Positions 15,101-23,321 of a stretch of 35,442 nucleotides of DNA are shown here, one piece after another. This DNA is from DAOPZC01 sp035353175. GTDB taxonomy: Bacteria; Verrucomicrobiota; Kiritimatiellia; RFP12; UBA1067. The position numbers were made by a program, and so were the translations under genes. The stretch lies in assembly GCA_035353175.1 (NCBI GenBank), contig DAOPZC010000051.1, positions 1 through 35,442 on the forward strand, written 5' to 3'. Each line of letters begins with the position of its first letter. Position 1 is the stretch's first letter. Below the pieces are notes generated by a model. That model made no database searches and was not told the origin of the DNA. It worked only from the letters and a program-made list of their open reading frames with translations.

Positions 15101-16489
15101 TCACGCCACAGGGAACGCCACGCCCAACAGTCTGCTGAAGGCCGACCGCGCGTGTTTGCGCCGCTCGCGGACCCACCGGCGGACATCGCCGACGCGTGTC
15201 CGGTAAAAACAGAAATCCAAGCCCGCCGTCCCGCCCTCGTGCGTCTTCGCGGCGATCGCCGCGTCGGGGTCGGCCGCCTCCAACTCGTCCAGATGGGAGC
15301 GCACATGCTGATACGCGTCGCGGAACGGCATGCCGCCGGCGACCAGCTCCAGCGCGCGGTCGGTCGCGAACACGCCGGGCGCGAAACCCGCGCGCAGCCG
15401 CTCTGGCCGCACGCCCAGCGACTTCGTCATCAGCGTCAGGATCCGCAGCGAGGCGCGCGTCACCCGCAGCCCCTCCATGTAAAGTTCCTTGGTCTCCTGC
15501 AAATCGCGGTTGTAGCCGCCGGGCATCGCCTTCAGGATCGTGTTCGCCGCCGCCCCGTAGCCGAGCACCACCGCCGCCTTGGCGCGGATCAGCTCCAGCA
15601 CGTCGGGGTTGTACTTCTGCGGCATGATGCTGCTGCCCGTGCACAGCTCCGGCGGCAGCACGAAATAGCCGAACTCCGGCATCGAGAAGAGGATCAGATC
15701 CTCGGCCAGGCGCGACAGGCTCAGCATGATCTGGCCGCAGGCGGCCAGCATCACGGCCTCGTTCTTGCCGCGCGCATTGCTCGCGTGAAACACGTTGTGG
15801 TGCGGACGGGCAAACCCCAGCAATCTCGCCGTCATCCCGCGGTCCACCGGCAACGGCACGCCGTACCCCGCGGCGGAGCCCAGCGGGCAGCGGTCGTTGT
15901 AAATGTAAGCGGCCTCCACCAGCAGCAGATCGTCCAACAGCGACTCGGCATACGCCGTGGCCCAGAGCCCGACCGAGCTCGGCATCGCGGGCTGCAGATG
16001 CGTGCGGCCGACCATCGGGACCTTCTCATGCCGCTTGCCGAACGCCACGAGTCCCTCGGCCAGCGCCGCCACCTCGTCGGTCAGCGCCAGCAGCTGATCT
16101 TTCGCGTGCAGGCGGATGTCCACCGCCACCTGATCGTTACGGCTGCGCCCCGTGTGGACCTTGCGGCCCAGATCGCCCAGCCGCTCGGTCAAGCGGCGCT
16201 CCACCGCCAAGTGAACGTCTTGATCCGCCTCGGTGATCAAAAAGGTTCCGGCCTGCGCCTCGCGGATCACGTCGACCAGAGCCGCCACCACGCGGTTGCG
16301 TTCTTCTGTCCCCAGAATGGCGGGTTTGACGCGCATTTTGGAAAGCATCGTCACATGCGCCGCCGTACCGAGACAATCCCATACCGCCAAATCGAGATCG
16401 AGCACGGGATCCTTACCGACCGTAAACGCCAAGACATCCGGATGGATCTTGCCGACAATCGTTTTCTGCGCGTCCGCCGTCTTCTTCAT
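15101..16489 (-). CDS. argH: Argininosuccinate lyase
   Basis: A 462-residue enzyme of normal ArgH length, splitting argininosuccinate into arginine and fumarate in the cytoplasm. The superfamily signature GSSIMPQKYNPD is intact, with the catalytic Ser loop. Other conserved stretches are HTGRSRNDQVAVDIRLH and GRTHLQPAMPSSVG. The start at 16489 (MKKTADAQ) is set by AAGGA 9 nt upstream; a longer in-frame start at 16549 lacks this and would overlap the upstream gene. No argG is nearby. It is the second gene of a minus-strand run that continues into exbB, which is probably positional rather than functional. Confidence 0.95.
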   Translation of the reverse strand: MKKTADAQKTIVGKIHPDVLAFTVGKDPVLDLDLAVWDCLGTAAHVTMLSKMRVKPAILGTEERNRVVAALVDVIREAQAGTFLITEADQDVHLAVERRLTERLGDLGRKVHTGRSRNDQVAVDIRLHAKDQLLALTDEVAALAEGLVAFGKRHEKVPMVGRTHLQPAMPSSVGLWATAYAESLLDDLLLVEAAYIYNDRCPLGSAAGYGVPLPVDRGMTARLLGFARPHHNVFHASNARGKNEAVMLAACGQIMLSLSRLAEDLILFSMPEFGYFVLPPELCTGSSIMPQKYNPDVLELIRAKAAVVLGYGAAANTILKAMPGGYNRDLQETKELYMEGLRVTRASLRILTLMTKSLGVRPERLRAGFAPGVFATDRALELVAGGMPFRDAYQHVRSHLDELEAADPDAAIAAKTHEGGTAGLDFCFYRTRVGDVRRWVRERRKHARSAFSRLLGVAFPVA

Positions 16490-16538
16490 CAAACAGAATC
16501 CTTTTCCCCTTCGGAATCCGCGGCACCCGAGGCCTCCG

Positions 16539-17747
16539 TCACGGTTCAATCACCCGTTGCAGAACCGCGCCCCGTGCCGCTCTTTTCTCCAGATCCCTGC
16601 GCATGCCCTCCGCCTCCATCAACAGGCGCGACAGCTCCCCCTGGTTCGCACCGTGGGCGAGCGCTTCGAGAAACGCGACGTAGGCCTCGGAAACAGCAAG
16701 AAGCATACCATCTCTTCCGACCGCCGCCATCTTCACGCGCCCGGCCTGGGCGGCCGCACTGAGCCGCACCTCCGGATCAGCGGATTTCACCGCCGCCTCC
16801 TGAAACGTGCACCAGGACCGCTCTTCGCCCAACGTTTTACCATAATAAGCAGGGAAGAGCAACAGATGGGCCCGGAACCGGCGCACGATTCCCTCTGTTG
16901 TGAGGCCGGGCTTGGCCACCACGCGGCCCTCCTCCAGCAGGCGCCGGTCCACATACTCGTCAAAGGTGCCGGGATCTTGCGTGCCCGCCAAAAGCCGGCC
17001 CGCGACCTCCGGCTTCCACTCGGCGCCGGTCGCGGCGCCGCGCAACAGCGTCTCGAAAAGATTGCGGTCGTCGCGCTTTTCCAGGAACCAACTCGCCAGC
17101 ACCGCGGCCACGGACACCTCACGCGTCACGGCCTCGCCGTCTTCGGCAAACAATTGCGCAGCAGGCGGCAGGCAAGCCCGCGACCACAACAGCAGCGCCC
17201 GGTCCACGTCCGCCTGCCGCGTCTCGCGATCCATGTAACGCAGAACGCCCTCGATCAGCCAGGCCGGCAGGTCCCGCATCGTCGCATCGGAACCGCCCGC
17301 TTCGACCATCCAGGCGCGCAACAGCGCCACGGAAACCGCCCGCTTGAGCTTCGCGAGATCGGCCGCCTCCGGATCCGGCAGCTCGATCCGCTCGCGGAAC
17401 CCGCCGGCCGGATCCCGCAGCCGCGCCGTCAACACACGCTTGTCGCCGTCGCTCTGGCCGCCGATCGCGATTTCCAGCGGGCACATCTGCGTCCCCAGCT
17501 TCAACTTCACCGCCCGTTGGAGCTCCTCGCGGCGCTGCGTCACAAAGCTCAGGACAGGCATGCGGTAACCGGCCTTCGAAGACGGCGCATACACCACCAC
17601 TGCCCCGTCCTTGGAATACACCGGCGCCGCCGGCCGATCGGTCTTTCTCAGCCGCGGCCCCTCCTGCTGCGCCAGCCCCGCACCGGACCCCGCCAGCATG
17701 AGACCAGCGACCGCCAGCCGCACACCTGTTGTCTCACGGAAAAACAT
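16539..17747 (-). CDS. Secreted protein of unknown function (gluzincin-like fragment motif)
   Basis: A 402-residue protein with a Sec signal peptide (MFFRETTGVRLAVAGLMLAGSGAGLAQQ written in two parts: MFFRETTGVRLAV and AGLMLAGSGAGLAQQ), which fixes the start at 17747 over the longer ORF. The mature chain is mostly helical and rich in Ala, Leu, Arg and Glu. A DLPAWLIEGVLRYMDRET segment in the middle resembles the WLxEG region that follows the active site in peptidase-MA-like gluzincins. No HExxH is present, so if related it is catalytically dead. I cannot assign a family. It ends 49 nt before argH on the same strand and is divergent from the RbsD-like gene, with 110 nt between the starts. Confidence 0.72.
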   Translation of the reverse strand: MFFRETTGVRLAVAGLMLAGSGAGLAQQEGPRLRKTDRPAAPVYSKDGAVVVYAPSSKAGYRMPVLSFVTQRREELQRAVKLKLGTQMCPLEIAIGGQSDGDKRVLTARLRDPAGGFRERIELPDPEAADLAKLKRAVSVALLRAWMVEAGGSDATMRDLPAWLIEGVLRYMDRETRQADVDRALLLWSRACLPPAAQLFAEDGEAVTREVSVAAVLASWFLEKRDDRNLFETLLRGAATGAEWKPEVAGRLLAGTQDPGTFDEYVDRRLLEEGRVVAKPGLTTEGIVRRFRAHLLLFPAYYGKTLGEERSWCTFQEAAVKSADPEVRLSAAAQAGRVKMAAVGRDGMLLAVSEAYVAFLEALAHGANQGELSRLLMEAEGMRRDLEKRAARGAVLQRVIEP

Positions 17748-17830
17748 AGATTCGATTGTCGCATCTTCCGCCCCGTCTTTCAATTCTTAACCGCGCCAAC
17801 ACGCCCATTCCGTTTGCGCGCGGATTCCTG

Positions 17831-17836
17831 TATAAT
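17831..17836 (+). promoter_or_regulatory. -10 box of the RbsD-like gene
   Basis: A perfect TATAAT at 17831-17836, with only a weak -35 candidate (TTCCGT at 17808-17813). The predicted start near 17843 puts the AAAGGA ribosome site (17844-17849) at the very 5' end of the mRNA. Confidence 0.4.
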
Positions 17837-17857
17837 GCGCATGAAAGGAACCTCATC

Positions 17858-18247
17858 ATGCTCAAAACCGGCATCCTCAACCCCGCTTTGAACAGCCTGC
17901 TTTCCCGCGTCCGCCACACCAACACGTTCGTGATCGCAGACCGCGGATTCCCTTTTTGGCCCATGATCGAGACCATCGACCTCGCCCTCGTCGACAACAT
18001 CCCCTCCGTGCTGGATGTGCTCCGGGCCATCCGCCCGAACTTCGTCATCGGGCGCGTCTCCATGGCCGAGGAATTCCTCAAGCACAACACGGCCGAAACC
18101 CAAGCGCTGTTCTCGGCCGCGCTGGAGGGTGTCCACATCGACTTCGAGCCCCATATCAGTTTTAAAAAGCGCGTGCCCAACGCGATCGGGCTGATCCGCA
18201 CCGGCGACACGATCCAGTACGCCAACATGATCCTTGAGTCCGCCTAG
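17858..18247 (+). CDS. RbsD/FucU family sugar mutarotase
   Basis: A 129-residue cytoplasmic protein of the RbsD/FucU family, which interconverts pyranose anomers or forms of ribose or fucose. His20 (RVRHTNT) and Asp28 (VIADRGFP) match the conserved catalytic pair. The C-terminal RTGDTIQYANMIL matches the family's substrate-binding tail. The start at 17858 has AAAGGA 8 nt upstream; an in-frame extension to 17756 crosses the -10 box and was rejected. It lies 11 nt before an EamA transporter, suggesting a small sugar-uptake or export unit. Whether the sugar is ribose or fucose cannot be decided here. Confidence 0.87.
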   Translation: MLKTGILNPALNSLLSRVRHTNTFVIADRGFPFWPMIETIDLALVDNIPSVLDVLRAIRPNFVIGRVSMAEEFLKHNTAETQALFSAALEGVHIDFEPHISFKKRVPNAIGLIRTGDTIQYANMILESA

Positions 18248-18258
18248 CCGACCGCGCC

Positions 18259-19131
18259 ATGTGGATTCCCTTCATCCTGATCTCCGCGCTGTTGTTGGCG
18301 CTCTACGACACGGCCAAAAAGCACAGTGTCCGCGACAACGGGGTCATGCCGGTCCTCTTCCTCGCCACGGCCTGTGGCGCGCTGACCTTCGTGATGGCGC
18401 TCGCCGCAGGCGGCCAACTGTGCGCGGCCCTGACGATCTCCCGGTCCGGCTTCTGGCTCGTCGCGCTCAAATCGCTGATCGTCTCCGCCTCCTGGGTCTT
18501 CGTCTACTACGCCATGCGCGCGCTGCCGCTCTCGATCGCGGCGCCGATCCGCGCCTCGGCGCCGCTCTGGACGCTCATCGGCGCAATCGCGCTCTTCCAT
18601 GAGATCCCGACGCCGACACAGGCCGCCGGCATGGCCGCCATCCTCGCCGGCTACTGGCTGTTCTCCGCGGCGGGCAAGGCCGAGGGCATCCGTTTCACCC
18701 GCCACATCGGGGTTTTCTACGCGTTCGCCGGCACGCTGCTGGGCGCCGGTTCCGCGCTCTACGACAAGTACCTGCTGCGCTCCTGCGGCCTCGCGCGCAA
18801 CACCCTGCAGCTCTGGTTCGCGTTCGATCTCGTCGTCATCCTCGGGCTCGGCCTGATCGCGCAGCGCGCCGCCGGGCTTCAGCGCACGCGTTTCACGTGG
18901 CGCTGGACAATCCCCGTCGTGGGAATCCTGCTCATGGCCGCCGACTGGTTCTATTTCGGCGCGCTCAGCGAAGACGGCGTGGCCATTTCCGTGCTATCGC
19001 TCATCCGCCGCTCGAACGTCGTGCTCTCCTTCGCCGCGGGCGTTCTCCTTTTCCACGAGCGCAACGTGCGCAAAAAGGGGGTGGCGCTCATCGCCGTCCT
19101 CGCCGGCGTCGCCCTGCTCTGCCTGGGCTGA
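18259..19131 (+). CDS. EamA/DMT-superfamily transporter
   Basis: A 290-residue inner-membrane protein with about ten predicted helices in two EamA-like halves (about 1-135 and 150-290). Recognisable parts are the first helix FILISALLLALYDTAKKHS, the half-ending stretch SIAAPIRASAPLWTLIGAIALFHEIPT, and its repeat VLSLIRRSNVVLSFAAGVLLFHERN, each with the typical P/R-S-x-P turn before FHE. DMT members move small metabolites such as amino acids, sugars or nucleosides. Being 11 nt downstream of the RbsD-like gene, it may carry the sugar that gene acts on; this is inferred. It converges with the radical SAM gene with a 13-nt gap. Confidence 0.88.
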   Translation: MWIPFILISALLLALYDTAKKHSVRDNGVMPVLFLATACGALTFVMALAAGGQLCAALTISRSGFWLVALKSLIVSASWVFVYYAMRALPLSIAAPIRASAPLWTLIGAIALFHEIPTPTQAAGMAAILAGYWLFSAAGKAEGIRFTRHIGVFYAFAGTLLGAGSALYDKYLLRSCGLARNTLQLWFAFDLVVILGLGLIAQRAAGLQRTRFTWRWTIPVVGILLMAADWFYFGALSEDGVAISVLSLIRRSNVVLSFAAGVLLFHERNVRKKGVALIAVLAGVALLCLG

Positions 19132-19144
19132 CGGCAGCGCGACT

Positions 19145-20344
19145 TCACCCGTACGCGCCGAAGCCGAAAAACCAATGCTTTTTCGCGAACCGGTACGCCC
19201 ATGTGGTCTCGGGCATCGGTTCGCCGCCGTGATTGTGACAGCCGAGGGCGGGACGCGCCGCCAGCTCGTCGAAGAACTCTCCGCGCCCGCTGCTGTCCCA
19301 GGCGCCGCACCGCCGGGCCAGCGCCGACAGCGCCGCAGGGTGGTCCATCAGCACGCACCCGCGCGTCACCCCCGGCACCGTGCCGCGGAAGGCCGCCAGA
19401 AAGGGCGACTGCGTGACCGGCGTCACCACGCCCTGCTCCACGCTGACGCGGCAGTCGGAGCACTGCACCGGCGGACACGGCTCGACCTCGCCCCGCGCGT
19501 TGATGTGGTGGCTGATGCCGGTCGCTGCCGGACAGAGCGCCTCACCCTCGTGGTCCCAGTACGCGTCGATGATCACGGCCGACGCGCACCGCCTGCGCTG
19601 CGCCAGCAGAAATCGGCGCAAGCGCTTGACCCGCTCATCGTCCAGCGCCTCTTCGAAGCAAGGCTGCGGGCCCGAGGGACGGTAGATGTAGTACCAGACG
19701 TAGTGCGCGCCGCGCGCGACCATGCCGTCGAGGAACGCGGGCGTCACGACGTCGGCGAACGTGGAGGCCGACACGCTGGTCGCCACGCCCGCGATCAACC
19801 CGTTCCGGCGGCAGCTGGCCAGCGCCTCCAGCGCCGCGCCGTACGCCTTCTCGTCGCCGCGCCGCGCCGCATAAGCGTCTTGCCCGCCCTCGATGCTGAT
19901 CAGCGGAGAGACGTTGCCGGCCCGGCGCAGCCGCCGCGCGATCCCGTCGTCCAGAAGCTGGCCGTTGGTGAAAAGCTGAAAATACGAATCCCGGTGGGCG
20001 TCGAAAAAATCCATGAGCCACGGCAGCAGCAGCGGCTCGCCGCCGAGAATGCCGAAGAAACGGCACCCCTGCGTGCGGCTCTCCGCGACGATCGCATGGA
20101 GCAGCTCCGGCGACATGTCGACCGGCTGCGGAACGCCGGTGGCCCAGCAGCCTTTGCAGACCAGATTGCAACGCTGCGTCACGCTGACGAACACGAACGG
20201 CGGAAAAACCGTCCCCTGCCGCTTGTCCCGCTCGAACCGCCGGATCGCCCGCAAGTTCCCGAGGCCGGCGCCGACCGCGAATTTCCACAGCAGACGCGGC
20301 GGCACCTCCAGCAGCATCCGGACCGGCAGCGGCAGAGCCTTCAT
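19145..20344 (-). CDS. Radical SAM protein with SPASM-like C-terminus
   Basis: A 399-residue protein. The radical SAM cluster cysteines are Cys59, Cys63 and Cys66 (CNLVCKGC), followed by GGEP (about 101-104) for SAM binding and a TIM-barrel core. The C-terminal third has scattered cysteines (EPCPPVQCSDC, RGC, RRCGAW, LGCHNH) that could bind one or two auxiliary [4Fe-4S] clusters, as in SPASM/twitch enzymes. The N-terminal ~45 residues (LPVRMLLEVPPRLLWKFAVGAG) are amphipathic and may touch the membrane. The reaction is unknown. Its ATG overlaps the ferredoxin stop (TAATG, 20342-20346), so the two proteins are probably made together, with the ferredoxin as likely electron donor. Confidence 0.85.
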   Translation of the reverse strand: MKALPLPVRMLLEVPPRLLWKFAVGAGLGNLRAIRRFERDKRQGTVFPPFVFVSVTQRCNLVCKGCWATGVPQPVDMSPELLHAIVAESRTQGCRFFGILGGEPLLLPWLMDFFDAHRDSYFQLFTNGQLLDDGIARRLRRAGNVSPLISIEGGQDAYAARRGDEKAYGAALEALASCRRNGLIAGVATSVSASTFADVVTPAFLDGMVARGAHYVWYYIYRPSGPQPCFEEALDDERVKRLRRFLLAQRRRCASAVIIDAYWDHEGEALCPAATGISHHINARGEVEPCPPVQCSDCRVSVEQGVVTPVTQSPFLAAFRGTVPGVTRGCVLMDHPAALSALARRCGAWDSSGRGEFFDELAARPALGCHNHGGEPMPETTWAYRFAKKHWFFGFGAYG

Positions 20345-21048
20345 TACAGCACCCCCGAATAAGTGACCCGGTCGATTTCCGCCTGCTCGAACTTGGAGGG
20401 GTCGATCAGCCGTTTTTTTTGGCGCCGCTCCGCCAGCACACGCAGGGGGTCATCCCCCAGCGCCTGCATCAGCGCCTCGCGCGTGCGGTGCACGGGGCTC
20501 TCGATCTCGCCGTTGAGCTCCGCCTCGGCGCAGAAAGGGAAGATCAGCGCCGCTTCGGGACAAAGCCGCGCGCAGGCCGGGCAGCCGGTCTTGCAGTTCA
20601 GCGGCGCACCCACGCGCACCTGCTCGGGCGCGGGCCGCCCCGTTTCCCGCCCGTACACCGAGAACAGGCAATAATCGTGGCACGTCCCGCATCCGGAGCA
20701 GCGCGCGCGGTCGATGACCGGATACCACGGCACGCCGTACTCGCGCTTCAGCGCCTCCCGGTCGAACGGCAAAGCCACCCACTCGATCGGCAACGCCCCT
20801 CCGGCGCCCGCGAAATCCAGCAGCGCCTGCGCGGCGCGCGGCCGCGAGCACCCGGCGACGACCCCGTCGCACGCCGACGACAGGCAGGCGGCGATCACGC
20901 CGTCTTGCGGGTGTAGCGCGTGCTCAGCCAGATCGTCCAGGCATAGCACCGACTCCGGCGCCACGCCCGCGCGCGCGGCCAGGACCGCCCGGCCGTCCAC
21001 CAGCAGCCGATCGCGCGCCCCCAGAGACACGAGTATGATCTTTTTCAC
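20344..21048 (-). CDS. Two-[4Fe-4S] ferredoxin-like protein
   Basis: A 234-residue cytoplasmic protein starting with GTG at 21048, supported by AAGGAG 8 nt upstream. The upstream in-frame ORF lies inside mraY and was rejected. Residues 1-85 (KKIILVSLGARDRL...VIAACLSSACDGVVAGCSRPRAAQALL) resemble the Cys-containing part of HdrA-like proteins. Two ferredoxin clusters follow: Cys117/120/123/127 (CSGCGTCHDYC) and Cys152/156/159/163 (CKTGCPACARLCP). It likely passes electrons to the translationally coupled radical SAM protein. HdrA-like FAD binding is not evident. Confidence 0.85.
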   Translation of the reverse strand: MKKIILVSLGARDRLLVDGRAVLAARAGVAPESVLCLDDLAEHALHPQDGVIAACLSSACDGVVAGCSRPRAAQALLDFAGAGGALPIEWVALPFDREALKREYGVPWYPVIDRARCSGCGTCHDYCLFSVYGRETGRPAPEQVRVGAPLNCKTGCPACARLCPEAALIFPFCAEAELNGEIESPVHRTREALMQALGDDPLRVLAERRQKKRLIDPSKFEQAEIDRVTYSGVL

Positions 21049-21074
21049 AGCACACTCTCCTTGGCCCGCTCCCG

Positions 21075-21104
21075 GTTGGCGCAGCCCGCGGGGGCCGCGC
21101 CAAC
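21075..21104. promoter_or_regulatory. Strong GC-rich hairpin between mraY and the ferredoxin gene
   Basis: GTTGGCGC (21075-21082) pairs perfectly with GCGCCAAC (21097-21104). An inner GC stem extends it to about 13 bp around a CCGC-type loop. It has no T-run on either strand. It lies in the 71-nt gap between mraY and the downstream ferredoxin gene on the minus strand, where it could serve as an mRNA processing or stability element. Confidence 0.4.
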
Positions 21105-21119
21105 GGCTCAGGCCCGGCC

Positions 21120-22241
21120 TCAGCGGATCTTCACCAGCACCACAAACAGCAACGGCGTGAGGAACGACTGGATCAGCACGAACCGCATCAGCACCTGTGC
21201 GTTGCTCCAATGCATGTTCTTGCGGCAGTGGTCGTGCAGCGGGAAACGGATGCTGTGGAGCAGCTTGATCAGCACCCACTGTTTGGACGCGGCCTCGGGC
21301 GAAAGCAGATGCGTGGGACGCACGTCAAAGCCGATGCGCCGGAAAGCGCGCAGCAGGATCAGCTTGAAGAGGCCCGTGCCGCCGTTGACCAGCACGACCG
21401 GCGAGACCACGAAAATCAGGAACGGGTTGCCCGCGGCCAACACCGCCACGCCCACCAGCATGCCGAGGAAGCGCGAGCCCGCATCGCCCATCAGCACGCG
21501 GCTGGGCTCGGCGTTGTGCCACAGGTATCCGGCCAGAGACCCGGCCACCGTCGCCACCAGAATCGCCCACCGCGCGCCGTCGGGATTGTGAGGGATCAGC
21601 AGGTAATCAGCGACCGGACGGTAGCCCACCACGCCGTAGAGAAGCCCCGCCAACGCGAAGAGCGACAGCAGCGTGAGCGAACCCGCCAGCCCGTCCACGC
21701 CGTCCGAACAGTTGGTGGCGTTCATCGTGAACCAGAGCAGCGCCGCCGAGCCGGGAATGTAGAGGAAGGGGGAAATCTCCACCGAGTGCTTTAAGAACGG
21801 CATCCACAGTTGCGAGCCCTGCCCCATGTAGAGGCAACAGGCGGCCGCCAGCGCCACCACCAGATCGAGCAGCCCCTTCTTGAACTCGCCCCACGGCAAA
21901 CCGCTGCGGTCGTCCAGATAGCCGAAGAGCATGCTGAGATAGAGGCACACCACCACGCCCAGCTCCCAAACATCCATCGGCACATACAGGGCCATGACGG
22001 GCAGCAGCAGCAGGGACAACAGAAATCCCGCGCCGGTCGGCTTGCCCGCCGATTTCGCCCCGCCGTCCGCCGCCAGCAGTTTGCCGCGGTCGGTCGGCAG
22101 CCGGCTCCACAGTCGCGGCAGAAAGCTCCAGATGATCAGGCCGGCCGTCAGCGTGCCCGCCGCCAGCAGCATCAGGTGCGACGAGAACAGACGGAAGGGA
22201 CCCCATAGGGTCGTGAGATAAGGCGCAATCCAGTACAGCAT
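21120..22241 (-). CDS. mraY: MraY-like phospho-N-acetylmuramoyl-pentapeptide transferase
   Basis: A 373-residue integral membrane enzyme with about ten helices, forming lipid I from UDP-MurNAc-pentapeptide and undecaprenyl phosphate. The start at 22241 (MLYWIAPYL) has GAGGA 7 nt upstream; the longer ORF reaches into the methyltransferase gene and was rejected. MraY motifs seen: GKPTGAGF (66-73), YLDD with Asp110/Asp111, NATNCSDGVDGLAG (174-187) and MGDAGSRFLG with Asp253. The C-terminal HHHxE box is replaced by HDHCR (336-340), keeping two histidines. It is isolated from other mur genes, so a WecA-like relative acting on another UDP-sugar is a lesser alternative. It lies 23 nt after the homocysteine methyltransferase gene. 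Confidence 0.85.
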   Translation of the reverse strand: MLYWIAPYLTTLWGPFRLFSSHLMLLAAGTLTAGLIIWSFLPRLWSRLPTDRGKLLAADGGAKSAGKPTGAGFLLSLLLLPVMALYVPMDVWELGVVVCLYLSMLFGYLDDRSGLPWGEFKKGLLDLVVALAAACCLYMGQGSQLWMPFLKHSVEISPFLYIPGSAALLWFTMNATNCSDGVDGLAGSLTLLSLFALAGLLYGVVGYRPVADYLLIPHNPDGARWAILVATVAGSLAGYLWHNAEPSRVLMGDAGSRFLGMLVGVAVLAAGNPFLIFVVSPVVLVNGGTGLFKLILLRAFRRIGFDVRPTHLLSPEAASKQWVLIKLLHSIRFPLHDHCRKNMHWSNAQVLMRFVLIQSFLTPLLFVVLVKIR

Positions 22242-22264
22242 CGCAGCGTCCTCGAAAAAAGCCG

Positions 22265-23149
22265 TTAACGGAGCAACTTCACCTGCCGCGCCATGGCCGC
22301 GATGTGCGCGGGCGTGGTGCCGCAACAGCCGCCGATGACCGATGCGCCGGCCTCGACCAGACGGCCGACCTTCTGGGCCATCTCTTCCGGCGATTCGGGG
22401 AAGACCGTCGCGCCGTTCACGAGCTCGGGCATGCCCGCGTTGGGCATCGCGATCAGCGGCACCGGCGCGACCGCGCGGAGCCGCCTGATGATCGCGATCA
22501 TGTGGTCCGGCCCCGTGCCGCAGTTCGAGCCGATGATCTGCGCACCCGCCGCCAGAGCCTGTTCGGCGAACTGCTCCGGCGTCACGCCCATCATCGACGC
22601 GTAGCCGCCATCCGGCTGGGGATCGAACGTGAAGCTGGCCAGACAGGTCAGACCGGTGTTCTCGCGCACCGCGCGGACCGCCACGCAGCACTCCTCGATC
22701 GCCATCATCGTCTCGACGATCACGGCGTCCGCGCCGCCCGCCTCGAACGCGCGGGCCTGCGCCGCGAACGCCTCATAGAACGACGCTTCGGCCTCGTCGC
22801 CGTACGGCTCCATGAACATGCCGGTCGGCCCCATGCTGGCCATCACGCACTGCGAATCGCCCGCCACCTCACGCGCCAGCGCCGCGCCAGCGCGGTTGAT
22901 CGCGGCCACCTCGCCGTCCAGGCCGTAATGGGACAGCTTGTAGCGGTTGCCGCCAAAGGTATTGGTCTCGACGATCTGGCTGCCCGCGTCGCGATACGCC
23001 TGATACACCGACCGCACAAGACCGGGCTTATCCAGGCACCACTTTTCCGGGCATTCGCCGGGCGCAAGCCCCAGCGCATGAAGCTGCGTGCCCATGCCGC
23101 CGTCGCAAATCAGAAGCTCAGTCTTCGCCCGTTCCTCAAGCCGTTGCAT
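22265..23149 (-). CDS. Homocysteine S-methyltransferase domain protein
   Basis: A 294-residue cytoplasmic protein equal to the N-terminal Hcy-binding domain of MetH/BHMT. Three zinc ligands are present: Cys210 (GSNCGTGP) and Cys275/Cys276 (GGCCGTTPAHI). The barrel opening ICDGGMGTQLHALG and VETNTFGGNRYKL are typical. No cobalamin or methyl-THF domain is fused, so it may use S-methylmethionine or a methylated corrinoid protein encoded elsewhere, or be half of a split MetH. The ATG at 23149 is preferred over the GTG at 23155 because GAGG lies 5 nt before it. It is the first gene of the mraY-ferredoxin-radical SAM run. Confidence 0.9.
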   Translation of the reverse strand: MQRLEERAKTELLICDGGMGTQLHALGLAPGECPEKWCLDKPGLVRSVYQAYRDAGSQIVETNTFGGNRYKLSHYGLDGEVAAINRAGAALAREVAGDSQCVMASMGPTGMFMEPYGDEAEASFYEAFAAQARAFEAGGADAVIVETMMAIEECCVAVRAVRENTGLTCLASFTFDPQPDGGYASMMGVTPEQFAEQALAAGAQIIGSNCGTGPDHMIAIIRRLRAVAPVPLIAMPNAGMPELVNGATVFPESPEEMAQKVGRLVEAGASVIGGCCGTTPAHIAAMARQVKLLR

Positions 23150-23263
23150 CGTCACCTCGTATTTTCACGTACCCAAACGTTGTTCCGCCGTTCTCCGGAC
23201 CCCGAATGCGGTTCAGAACGGGGACATGATACCAAACACCCCGACGCGGGATAAAGCGCCAAT

Positions 23264-23295
23264 AAAAAAGGGTGTCGCACAAACGTGCGGCACCC
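23264..23295 (-). terminator. Intrinsic terminator of the HU gene
   Basis: On the minus strand GGGTGCCGCAC (23295-23285), a GTTT loop and GTGCGACACCC (23280-23270) form an 11-bp stem with one mismatch, followed by T6 (23269-23264). It lies 26 nt past the HU stop and insulates the downstream methyltransferase gene. Confidence 0.85.
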
Positions 23296-23321
23296 TCAAA
23301 AAGAGATCGCCGATCCAGCAA

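Noticed and set aside
15152..17891. Plus-strand ORFs of 536 and 552 codons opposite argH and the secreted unknown protein
   Set aside because: Composition is typical of antisense reading (Arg, His, Pro, Gln rich), and argH on the other strand is certain.
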